Assembly (NCBI GenBank): GCA_017645945.1
Contig: JAGCNL010000054.1
Span: 1 to 64,000 of the forward strand
Length of the DNA stretch: 64,000 nucleotides
DNA from: Salinivirgaceae bacterium
Lineage (GTDB): Bacteria > Bacteroidota > Bacteroidia > Bacteroidales > SZUA-534
Direction: 5' to 3'
Positions 47,558 through 54,833 of this stretch are shown here, piece after piece. The translations under genes and the position numbers were made by a program. Position 1 is the stretch's first letter; every line of letters begins with the position of its first letter. The notes under the pieces are model-generated. The model was given only the letters and a program-made list of their open reading frames with translations. It had not been told where the DNA came from and searched no databases.

Positions 47558-47945
47558 GAAATTAGTCATACAGTCGAAAATTGAGAATGTTTCTCTTGTC
47601 GAAAATCTTATTGACGAGGTTGCAATCGAGTTGTCTATTATTTCCGACTTGTACGGAAATGTCTTAATATCAACCATTGAGGCCGTCACAAATGCTATAG
47701 TTCACGGAAACGACAATAATCCAGAGAAAAAAGTCAGCATTGAAGTTATAAAGGATGAGAAAAAACTTACCATTATTGTCGAAGATGAGGGAAATGGTTT
47801 TGACTTGAATTTGGTTCCTGACCCTACGAAACCGGATTACATCGAAAAACCTGATGGTAGGGGAATATTTTTGATGCGAAATCTTACTGACGATTTGGAG
47901 TTCGAAAAAAACGGAGCCATTGTCAAACTAATATTCAATATGTAA
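47550..47945 (+). CDS. RsbW-like anti-sigma factor / serine kinase ATPase
   Basis: 131 residues, a single HATPase_c domain of the anti-sigma type. The N box is ISTIEAVTNAIVHGND, the G1 box VEDEGNGFDL and the G2 box PDGRGIFLMRNL. RsbW/SpoIIAB proteins bind ATP, phosphorylate a STAS antagonist and sequester a sigma factor. No STAS or sigma gene adjoins it; it lies between DUF4175 and ybeY, an order I recall in other Bacteroidetes. Its target is unknown. Confidence 0.9.
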   Translation: MNKKLVIQSKIENVSLVENLIDEVAIELSIISDLYGNVLISTIEAVTNAIVHGNDNNPEKKVSIEVIKDEKKLTIIVEDEGNGFDLNLVPDPTKPDYIEKPDGRGIFLMRNLTDDLEFEKNGAIVKLIFNM

Positions 47946-47946
47946 G

Positions 47947-48360
47947 GTGATAAACATTTTTTTTGAAGACACCGATGAGTTTGACCTCTCAAAACTTAAT
48001 GTTGAGTCAAACATTGAAAAACTCGTAGCTAACGAGGATAGAACGCTTGGCGATGTAAATTATATTCTTTGTTCTGATGCCTATCTTCTTGACATCAACC
48101 GCCAGTATCTGAATCATGATTATTACACTGATGTTATTTCGTTCGACTACTGCGAGGACAATGTGATAAGTGGCGATATTTTCATCAGCGTTGATACCGT
48201 TGCTGATAATGCCAAGGAATACGGAGTAACATTTGAAAAAGAACTTGCGCGTGTAATGATTCACGGAGTACTTCATTTTGTTGGTTACAACGATAAGTCT
48301 GACGAAGAAGTGCCAGTTATGCGTGCTAAAGAAAATCAGTACCTTTCATTATTTGATTAA
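47947..48360 (+). CDS. ybeY: Endoribonuclease / rRNA maturation factor YbeY
   Basis: 137 residues from a GTG start one base after the preceding stop. The UPF0054 motif is MIHGVLHFVGYNDKS: His106 and His110 match the first two zinc ligands, but the third position is Asp116 where E. coli has His. I recall the same Asp in other Bacteroidetes, so it is probably functional. YbeY is needed for 16S rRNA 3' end maturation and ribosome quality control. The mnmG start follows its stop after one base. Confidence 0.93.
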   Translation: MINIFFEDTDEFDLSKLNVESNIEKLVANEDRTLGDVNYILCSDAYLLDINRQYLNHDYYTDVISFDYCEDNVISGDIFISVDTVADNAKEYGVTFEKELARVMIHGVLHFVGYNDKSDEEVPVMRAKENQYLSLFD

Positions 48361-48361
48361 A

Positions 48362-50224
48362 ATGCTTCCTGAGTACGATGTTATTGTTGTGGGAGGCGGA
48401 CATGCAGGTTGTGAGGCTGCTGCCGCTGCTGCCAACATGGGTTCACATACACTTTTGATAACGATGGACATGACCAAATTTGGTTGCATGTCGTGTAATC
48501 CCGCAGTTGGCGGAATTGCCAAAGGACAAATAGTAAAAGAAATTGATGCCATGGGCGGCTATACTGGAATAGTTACAGACAAGTCGGCCATTCAATATCG
48601 TATGCTGAACCGATCAAAAGGCCCGGCAATGTGGAGTCCGCGTGCACAATGTGATCGTGCTCTTTTCTCACTTGCTTGGCGCGAAATGCTCGAAAACACG
48701 CCAAACCTTGATTTGTTCCAGGATAGTGTTGTTAGTCTGATTACACAATCTGACCGAGTTGTTGGAGTGAAAACACAAATCGGGTTTGAATTTAAATCGC
48801 GTACGGTTGTCCTAACAAACGGAACTTTCTTAAACGGATTGATGCACATTGGCCGCACACAATTTGTAGGCGGACGTTTTTCAGAATTACCATCGTTAGG
48901 TTTGACCGAGAATTTGGTTGATTTGGGTTTCGAAACGGGTAGAATGAAAACAGGAACCCCTGCACGCATTGACGGCAGAACCATTGATTTTGAAAAATGC
49001 ACCATTCAATATGGTGATGAAGATCCATATTTCTTCAGTTACTCAACACAAAAACCATATCACGACCATCAGATTCCTTGTTACATCACACGAACCAATA
49101 TTGACGTTCATGATGAGTTAAGGAAAGGATTTGAAGATTCGCCAATTTTCAATCACACAATTGTTGGGGTGGGACCGCGTTATTGTCCGAGCATCGAGAG
49201 CAAACTTGTTACTTTCAGCGATAAGGATTCACACCAACTTTTCCTTGAGCCAGAGGGATTCAACACACACGAATACTACATTAACGGATTCTCATCGTCA
49301 TTGCCGTGGAATGTGCAGTATGACGCCATTCATAAAATACCAGGACTTGAAAATTGTAAGATATTCCGCCCAGGATATGCAATTGAATATGACTACTTTC
49401 AGCCCACTCAATTGAAAGCAACACTTGAAACAAAAATCATAAACGGATTGTTCTTTGCTGGTCAAATTAACGGAACAACAGGTTATGAGGAAGCGGCTGC
49501 TCAAGGTTTGATGGCAGGCATTAATGCACATTTGCAATGTGTGGGAGCAGAACCTTTTGTTTTGAAGCGTGACGAGGCTTACATTGGTGTTTTGATTGAC
49601 GACCTTATCTGCAAAGGTGTTGACGAGCCTTATCGAATGTTCACCAGCCGTGCCGAGTACCGCATGCTTCTCCGACAGGATAATGCGGATGAGAGGCTGA
49701 CTGAAAAATCTTACAATATAGGATTAGCTCGCCGAGAGCAGTTGGACCGTTACTTTGAAAAGCGTGATGCAATAAATGCACTTGTTGAACATCTTTCCAC
49801 AACAAACATTCGTGCCGAACAAGCCAACATGTTCCTCGAGGAACATGATAGTTCAAAGATCATGGAGAGTGTCAAATACGCACAAATTCTGTCGCGTCCC
49901 AACATCAGCCTTGAAGACATGATAAAGGAGTTGTCTCAACTCAATCAGTATTCCAACACAAGTCGAGAAGTAGTGGAAGGAGCGGAGTTCAATATAAAAT
50001 ACTCTGGCTACATTGAGCGCGAGAAGAACAATGCTGAGAAACTCAAAAAGCTCGAGGACTTGAAAATACCCGTTGGATTTGACTATTCGAAGTTACAGTC
50101 GATAACTACCGAGGCAAGAAGCAAGTTAGCCAAGTACCAGCCGACCACAATCGGCCAGGCAGCACGAATCTCTGGCGTCAGCCCGAACGACATTAACGTG
50201 CTGCTCGTCTACTTCGGGCGGTAA
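48362..50224 (+). CDS. mnmG: tRNA uridine 5-carboxymethylaminomethyl modification enzyme
   Basis: 620 residues from the ATG at 48362. A longer frame from 48278 would overlap ybeY and begins with residues unlike the family. The FAD-binding motif is VIVVGGGHAGCEAA; GCMSCNPAVGGIAKG, GLFFAGQINGTTGYEEAAAQG and the C-terminal TIGQAARISGVSPNDINVLL are classical. With MnmE it makes cmnm5U34 in tRNA anticodons. The gene contains a perfect 20-bp palindrome (49828-49847) of parS-like form. It is the last gene of the compact run. Confidence 0.97.
   Translation: MLPEYDVIVVGGGHAGCEAAAAAANMGSHTLLITMDMTKFGCMSCNPAVGGIAKGQIVKEIDAMGGYTGIVTDKSAIQYRMLNRSKGPAMWSPRAQCDRALFSLAWREMLENTPNLDLFQDSVVSLITQSDRVVGVKTQIGFEFKSRTVVLTNGTFLNGLMHIGRTQFVGGRFSELPSLGLTENLVDLGFETGRMKTGTPARIDGRTIDFEKCTIQYGDEDPYFFSYSTQKPYHDHQIPCYITRTNIDVHDELRKGFEDSPIFNHTIVGVGPRYCPSIESKLVTFSDKDSHQLFLEPEGFNTHEYYINGFSSSLPWNVQYDAIHKIPGLENCKIFRPGYAIEYDYFQPTQLKATLETKIINGLFFAGQINGTTGYEEAAAQGLMAGINAHLQCVGAEPFVLKRDEAYIGVLIDDLICKGVDEPYRMFTSRAEYRMLLRQDNADERLTEKSYNIGLARREQLDRYFEKRDAINALVEHLSTTNIRAEQANMFLEEHDSSKIMESVKYAQILSRPNISLEDMIKELSQLNQYSNTSREVVEGAEFNIKYSGYIEREKNNAEKLKKLEDLKIPVGFDYSKLQSITTEARSKLAKYQPTTIGQAARISGVSPNDINVLLVYFGR
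49828..49847. other. Perfect 20-bp palindrome inside mnmG, parS-like
   Basis: CATGTTCCTCGAGGAACATG reads the same on both strands. Its core TGTTCCtCGaGGAACA differs from a parS-type TGTTCCaCGtGGAACA by one symmetric pair. A second, weaker site follows 378 bp downstream. ParB binding is only a possibility. Confidence 0.4.
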
Positions 50225-50240
50225 AGTTCCACATGGAACA
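50225..50240. promoter_or_regulatory. parS-like inverted repeat after mnmG
   Basis: AGTTCCACATGGAACA has 6-bp arms GTTCCA/TGGAAC and matches 13 of 16 bases of the B. subtilis parS form as I remember it. It begins directly after the mnmG stop. It has no T run, so it is not a terminator. Confidence 0.4.
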
Positions 50241-50395
50241 ATGGTTCATATAACACACGTCATCTTACTGAAAATCAACGTTATATGATATAAAAACCAT
50301 CTTTTTTTACCTTCGATTTTATCTCTTATTCAAAACATATAAACCTTGTATTTGAACAAAAAAAACGATAAGTAGTTGTTTTTCAATCAAAACAC

Positions 50396-50403
50396 TATAT
50401 TTG
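50396..50403 (+). promoter_or_regulatory. -7 promoter element TATATTTG of propeller lipoprotein 1
   Basis: TATATTTG lies 27 bp before the ATG; a TTG at 50376-50378 stands 17 bp upstream. The block caaaacactatatttgtt (50388-50405) recurs exactly at 51582-51599 before the next gene. Confidence 0.6.
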
Positions 50404-50430
50404 TTTAAACATCATAAAACAACACTTTTT

Positions 50431-51456
50431 ATGAAAACTAAAATTTTATTTTACCTTGCCTTGGCGTTAGTTTTTGTCTCGTGCGGCAGTCATTCGCCAG
50501 AAGTGCCGACAATCAAAAACGATATTTTGGAGGTTGAGGAAGTCTGGCTCGACGATATTGCAACCGACATTGAGGTGCAGCCCATTGTGTGCGACTATCC
50601 GTTGGAGACGTTTCTTATAATTTGCGGCAGCGACAGCGTGTTTGTCGCCCTCGACGAAAACGTGCAGACATTGTATTACGTGGTGGATAACCACGTGGTG
50701 TCGAAGCTGAAAACCGTAGGGCGCGGGCCTCGGGAGTACCGCAACATAATTGATATTGCGTATTCGGCGGCCGACAAAACCCTCTACGCCTACTCGCCTG
50801 ACCGACGTAGTATTTACTGCTACCGAATGCCAGGCTTTGAGTTCATCGGCCAGTGTGATTTTAAGCTCGATGTGAACGCAATGATTCTGCTGGATGACAA
50901 AAACTTGCTGCTAACCGGCTATGATTACGACAGTTGCGCCAACAGCGGCATCTATCGCTACAATTTGGAAAGCGGCGCGATTGACAGAATCATCGAGGCC
51001 AACTATATCAGTAAAACTTACACCAGTACATCATCGTTTTGCAAGAAAGGCGGCAACGTGTATTTTGTGATACCCGGCTCTGGCAACACCATTTACCAGT
51101 ACAATGGTACTGCTCTGCAGCCGTATGCAAGAATCGATTATGGCAGCTTCAATTTCGATAATGATTTATGCAGCATCGACGGCAACAAAACCGAGGATAT
51201 GCTTAAATATTTCAGCTATACCGAAGAAAAAGACTTTGCCCTCGGATGCTACTTTTTAGATGTAACCGGTTCAACCATAACCTATTGGCACCATCCGCAC
51301 ATCAGCAAAAAGTACCGCAGTTATTATACTGTCTGCAAAGGCGGTGAGAGCCGCAATTTCAGCATCAGCATTGCCGGTTTGAACTACAAATACTTTCCGA
51401 TGATGATTAAAACGGCGTTTACACAACCATTATCCACGACTGGGAGAGCAAAATAA
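50431..51456 (+). CDS. 6-bladed beta-propeller lipoprotein 1, frameshifted near the 3' end
   Basis: 341 residues as read from the ATG at 50431. The lipobox LVFVSC makes it a lipoprotein; the rest is a 6-bladed propeller of the Bacteroidetes type (KTVGRGPREYRNIIDIAYSA, NPISQ-like blade patterns). Frame is lost at the AAAA run 51409-51412: adding one A would turn the ending TAFTQPLSTTGRAK into NGVYTTIIHDWESK and continue 51 codons to a TGA at 51564-51566. So the last ~20 residues shown here are probably wrong or mutant. The function is unknown; such proteins often occur in small paralogous groups. Confidence 0.82.
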   Translation: MKTKILFYLALALVFVSCGSHSPEVPTIKNDILEVEEVWLDDIATDIEVQPIVCDYPLETFLIICGSDSVFVALDENVQTLYYVVDNHVVSKLKTVGRGPREYRNIIDIAYSAADKTLYAYSPDRRSIYCYRMPGFEFIGQCDFKLDVNAMILLDDKNLLLTGYDYDSCANSGIYRYNLESGAIDRIIEANYISKTYTSTSSFCKKGGNVYFVIPGSGNTIYQYNGTALQPYARIDYGSFNFDNDLCSIDGNKTEDMLKYFSYTEEKDFALGCYFLDVTGSTITYWHHPHISKKYRSYYTVCKGGESRNFSISIAGLNYKYFPMMIKTAFTQPLSTTGRAK

Positions 51457-51566
51457 AACCCGACGAGCCGCTGTCGCCTTTGGCGCAGAGAATTGTTGAG
51501 GCAATGAAAAACCAAAACGACTACAATCCGATTTTGGTGAGGTTCCGATTGAAAGACATTTTATGA
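51413..51566 (+). pseudogene. Displaced 3' end of propeller lipoprotein 1
   Basis: In the +1-shifted frame this stretch encodes NGVYTTIIHDWESKI ... NPILVRFRLKDIL and stops at 51566. It has the character of a normal C-terminus for the family (an NPIL...LKDI ending) and no start codon of its own, so it is the detached tail of the gene before it. Confidence 0.7.
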
Positions 51567-51589
51567 TAAGGGAAAATCCCGCAAAACAC

Positions 51590-51597
51590 TATATTTG
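51590..51597 (+). promoter_or_regulatory. -7 promoter element TATATTTG of propeller lipoprotein 2
   Basis: It lies 30 bp before the ATG. The surrounding leader (aaaacactatatttgtt ... aaacatca...aaaacaac) copies that of the preceding paralog, pointing to duplication of gene plus promoter. Confidence 0.6.
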
Positions 51598-51627
51598 TTG
51601 TTATTAAACATCAAAAACAACTTTATT

Positions 51628-52671
51628 ATGAAAACACACTTTTTATTCCTTGCCGCGGCAATGGCTTTTGTGACTTTGCTAAACGCTTGTGCCGAACAAG
51701 CCGATAAGTGCCCAACAATGCAATTAGCCTGTCCGATAGCGGTTATTGAGGAGTTAAGCGACTCCACATTTCTGCAAAACGGACCGAAGCTCAAGGCATA
51801 CGGCGATAAGATTTACATTTCCGAGTGTTACAATCAAGAGGCAAGGATTATCCGGCTCGATTCTGCTTTCAACGTTGAGTTGTCGTTTGGTCATAAGGGA
51901 AGCGGACCTGGCGAGTTTATATGGTTGAGTTTTGTTACTGTTGAAGACGATACCATTTACGCATTAGACGCGGCCGCCCCCAAAATTAATCAATACAATC
52001 TGGACGGGAAGTTCATTAAATCGATGGTTTTTCCTGAACATCAGGCCAATTTGTCGAACAATATTATAGTCGACAACAAAAAGCGGATTTGCTATTCGCT
52101 CTACGGTGAGCAGCAGCCAATTCACATTTGGAATCCTAACAGCGGAGAACCGGAAATATCGTTTGGCTCGTTAAATTCCAAATGCAAAGGAATTACGCTG
52201 GATAGCGAGCATTATTGTTTTGTTAAAAAAGACGATAGAAGTTTCTTCGCAGTTTGCAAATATCGCCCGTTGTTGCTCGAATACGACTATGAGGGGCGGT
52301 TGTTGAACCGTATTGATTTTTCCCACTCCAAATATTTCAAAAATGTTTTGATTGAAGCTGAAGAATGCATAAGGAAAAATGACGGCAGTCATCAGATTTT
52401 TTTCAATGACGCTTGTATGGTGAAAGACAAGCTTTATCTATTGACCACTGATATTAAGGAAGATGAACCTATTAACACCTTGTTTGTTGTTGATACAGAA
52501 AATGACAATCTGAATTTGGTGAATTACATTGCTTTGGGCAATTGTAAAAAAGAGGTTTTCTACGATTATTTCTGTATAAGCAACAACAAAATAATTGCAT
52601 TTGATGGAATCTCATCGGCGTTGCACATCTACGATATGCGCCAAATGACCTTAAAAAACGACGCGGAATAA
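51628..52671 (+). CDS. 6-bladed beta-propeller lipoprotein 2
   Basis: 347 residues from the ATG at 51628. The lipobox TLLNAC places the lipid anchor at residue ~20. The propeller shows SFGHKGSGPGEFIWLSFVTV, TIYALDAAAPKINQYNLDGK and HIYDMRQMTL, the pattern of the 6-bladed propeller family. It is a distant paralog of the preceding lipoprotein, with a matching leader. Unlike its neighbour, it is intact. The role is unknown; surface exposure or ligand sensing is inferred only from the fold. Confidence 0.85.
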   Translation: MKTHFLFLAAAMAFVTLLNACAEQADKCPTMQLACPIAVIEELSDSTFLQNGPKLKAYGDKIYISECYNQEARIIRLDSAFNVELSFGHKGSGPGEFIWLSFVTVEDDTIYALDAAAPKINQYNLDGKFIKSMVFPEHQANLSNNIIVDNKKRICYSLYGEQQPIHIWNPNSGEPEISFGSLNSKCKGITLDSEHYCFVKKDDRSFFAVCKYRPLLLEYDYEGRLLNRIDFSHSKYFKNVLIEAEECIRKNDGSHQIFFNDACMVKDKLYLLTTDIKEDEPINTLFVVDTENDNLNLVNYIALGNCKKEVFYDYFCISNNKIIAFDGISSALHIYDMRQMTLKNDAE

Positions 52672-52731
52672 AACTTTAAGAGCCACATCACCACATTGCT
52701 ATAGCTTCCGTGATTTCCGAGCGTTCCGTGG

Positions 52732-53835
52732 TTATCTTCCCGGTTTAAGCCGAATCAGTGTCACTTCGCTTTTTGTGCCTATGCGCATCGGAGGACCGAA
52801 CGTGCCAGAACCTTCTGAAGTGTAGATTTGGAGGTTGCCATGATGATACAATCCACGGTTAAAATTGAAAATACGGTCGTTTATTAGCGTTACAGGAAAG
52901 AGTTGGCCGCCGTGAGTGTGCCCTGCCAGATATAGGTCTATTCCTGCTTTTTCAGCGTATTCAGCTCCCACTGGATTGTGGTGAAGTAGAATAGATGGCT
53001 TTGCGCTGTCGAGAGCAATTGTTGGAAGTGTATTCTCAATAGTTCTGAGGCCAACGCCAGCGTGCATGTGGTCGGGAGTGTGGTCATCGGGGCGCATGTA
53101 GTCGAGACCGACAATCTGAATGCCGCAGCATTCCGTCATAGAGTTTTCCAGTACATTGACTCCAGCATCACGCACCAGCTGCTTTAAGCTGTCAATATCG
53201 ACATACATATCGTGGTTGCCTGAGACAAAAAAGACGGGCACTTTCAGTTCGGCCAGCGGGCGGAGAGTTTCGGGTTTAAGGTTGTAGAAACTTTCAAACA
53301 AATCACCTGTAATCACCACCATCTGAGCATCGGTTTTGTTTACAAGCCGCACAATGCGTCGCAGGTTGCGCTCACCGCGGAAATGCCCCAAATGAACATC
53401 CGATAGTTGCGCAATCTGCACGGGTTCAGTCAGTTTCGGAACTTCAATTTCTACGGTTTTAAGTCGTGGATATGAGGTGTTTAAAATTCCGTAAACCGAA
53501 ATCAATGTGGTTGCAATACCAACTATCAATCCGTAGGTTTTGGGACTGAAATGCGCAAAAATGTTAGCAGCGTCGGTCAGCAGCAAGACTATCAGCATGT
53601 AGAGCAGCACGCCAACCATCACTGACAATATAACCAAAAACGGATGAAGCGTAGGGTAATAATTGCGCACAGCCATCATCGCGCCCAGCGAAACGAAGGC
53701 CAAAATGAAATATCCTGCAAAAAACCACCAACGGCCCGAGCCAATAACGAAAGCAGTCCGTGAGGCCATATAGAAAGCCGCTGAACCAATGATTGTCAAA
53801 AAGATAACGAGAAATAGCATAAAGGAGCCGCGCAT
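52732..53835 (-). CDS. Membrane-anchored calcineurin-like phosphoesterase
   Basis: 367 residues. Four hydrophobic segments fill residues ~5-130; the metallophosphoesterase domain follows with LSDVHLGHF, VVITGDLFESF, FFVSGNHDMY, LLHHNPVG and YLAGHTHGGQLFP, so all five metal-binding blocks are intact. It resembles YkuE-type proteins, whose substrates are poorly known. It starts three bases after the aldo/keto reductase stop, so the two are probably co-transcribed leftward. Confidence 0.92.
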   Translation of the reverse strand: MRGSFMLFLVIFLTIIGSAAFYMASRTAFVIGSGRWWFFAGYFILAFVSLGAMMAVRNYYPTLHPFLVILSVMVGVLLYMLIVLLLTDAANIFAHFSPKTYGLIVGIATTLISVYGILNTSYPRLKTVEIEVPKLTEPVQIAQLSDVHLGHFRGERNLRRIVRLVNKTDAQMVVITGDLFESFYNLKPETLRPLAELKVPVFFVSGNHDMYVDIDSLKQLVRDAGVNVLENSMTECCGIQIVGLDYMRPDDHTPDHMHAGVGLRTIENTLPTIALDSAKPSILLHHNPVGAEYAEKAGIDLYLAGHTHGGQLFPVTLINDRIFNFNRGLYHHGNLQIYTSEGSGTFGPPMRIGTKSEVTLIRLKPGR

Positions 53836-53838
53836 TTG

Positions 53839-54678
53839 TTAGAATTTTACTTTATCAGGATGCTCGCCCGACCAGCCAATGTTAGGCATTTGGTCAATCA
53901 TATTAATATCATTTTCAGACAACTTAATGTTGAATGCTTGAAGGTTTTCTTTAACTCGTTCAGGTGTTATTGATTTAGGAAGCGGAACAATCTGTTTTTG
54001 CAGGCACCAAGCAAGGCAGAGCTGCGCCACAGAGCAGTTGTTTTTGTCGGCAAGTTGCTTTAAATCAGCATTTTTGAGCGACGAGCCGCGCCCAAACGGA
54101 CTCCAGGCTTCAACTGCTATGCCGTTCTTTTGGCAGAACTCAACATCTGCAGCTTGAGCGTAGCCAGGATGTATCTCGAGTTGGTCAACCATCGGTTTGA
54201 CCGAGCACACATCCAAAAGTGCTTGCAAGTGGTGCTGGAGGAAGTTGCTCAAGCCAATAGCACGTACACGGCCGTCGGCATAAAGTTTCTCGAGAGCACG
54301 CCAGGTGTCGGCGTTGCGTGCGCGCCAATCGGAGTGTTGTGACGGCGATGCTGGCCAGTGAATCAAGTAAAGGTCGAGATAATCAAGACCAAGTCGCTCG
54401 AGCGAGGCATCGAAGGCGCGGAGAGTGCCGTCGTAACCCGACTCGGTAGGCCATACTTTGCTGGTGATCCAGAGTTGGCTGCGGTCAACATCACAATTTT
54501 TAATGCCTTGTCCAACGCCCGTTTCGTTCTTGTAGAACGATGCCGTGTCGATGTGGCGGAACCCGCAACCGATGGCCATTTTTACAGTCTCGGCAACATC
54601 GGCACCGTCAGAAACGGCCCAAGTGCCAAAGCCCATTGCGGGCATCTCAACATCATTGTTTAGTTTGATTGTCAGCAT
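53839..54678 (-). CDS. Aldo/keto reductase
   Basis: 279 residues, a TIM-barrel NADPH-dependent oxidoreductase. The catalytic tetrad is visible: Asp and Tyr in IDTASFYKNE, Lys in WITSKVWP and His in DLYLIHWP. GLSNFLQHHL and the nucleotide-binding PLPKSITPERVKEN are present. The natural substrate is unknown; close relatives reduce small aldehydes or 2,5-diketo-gluconate. It is the upstream gene of the pair with the phosphoesterase. Confidence 0.95.
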   Translation of the reverse strand: MLTIKLNNDVEMPAMGFGTWAVSDGADVAETVKMAIGCGFRHIDTASFYKNETGVGQGIKNCDVDRSQLWITSKVWPTESGYDGTLRAFDASLERLGLDYLDLYLIHWPASPSQHSDWRARNADTWRALEKLYADGRVRAIGLSNFLQHHLQALLDVCSVKPMVDQLEIHPGYAQAADVEFCQKNGIAVEAWSPFGRGSSLKNADLKQLADKNNCSVAQLCLAWCLQKQIVPLPKSITPERVKENLQAFNIKLSENDINMIDQMPNIGWSGEHPDKVKF

Positions 54679-54833
54679 ATTATTCGTTTTTTTGACATCA
54701 GACTACGGACTACAGACCACAGACTCTTTGAAAGCGATGAGCTATCAGCTTTGAGCAATGAGCTCCATGCGTTTCATTTTTAATTCCAACAGTCTAACTC
54801 CTTATGCCTAACGCCTTCAATCAATCCTTGCGG
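54679..54833. repeat. Low-complexity intergenic strings
   Basis: The gap has near-repeats of actac(g/a)gac(t/c)ac (54700-54724) and gatgagctatcagctttgagcaatgagctc (54737-54766). These belong to the same style of degenerate repeats seen at 5.8, 9.9, 12.5 and 19.1 kb. Confidence 0.5.

Noticed and set aside
51413..51566. Separate small gene after propeller lipoprotein 1
   Set aside because: No start codon or ribosome site; it is better explained as the frameshifted end of the preceding gene.
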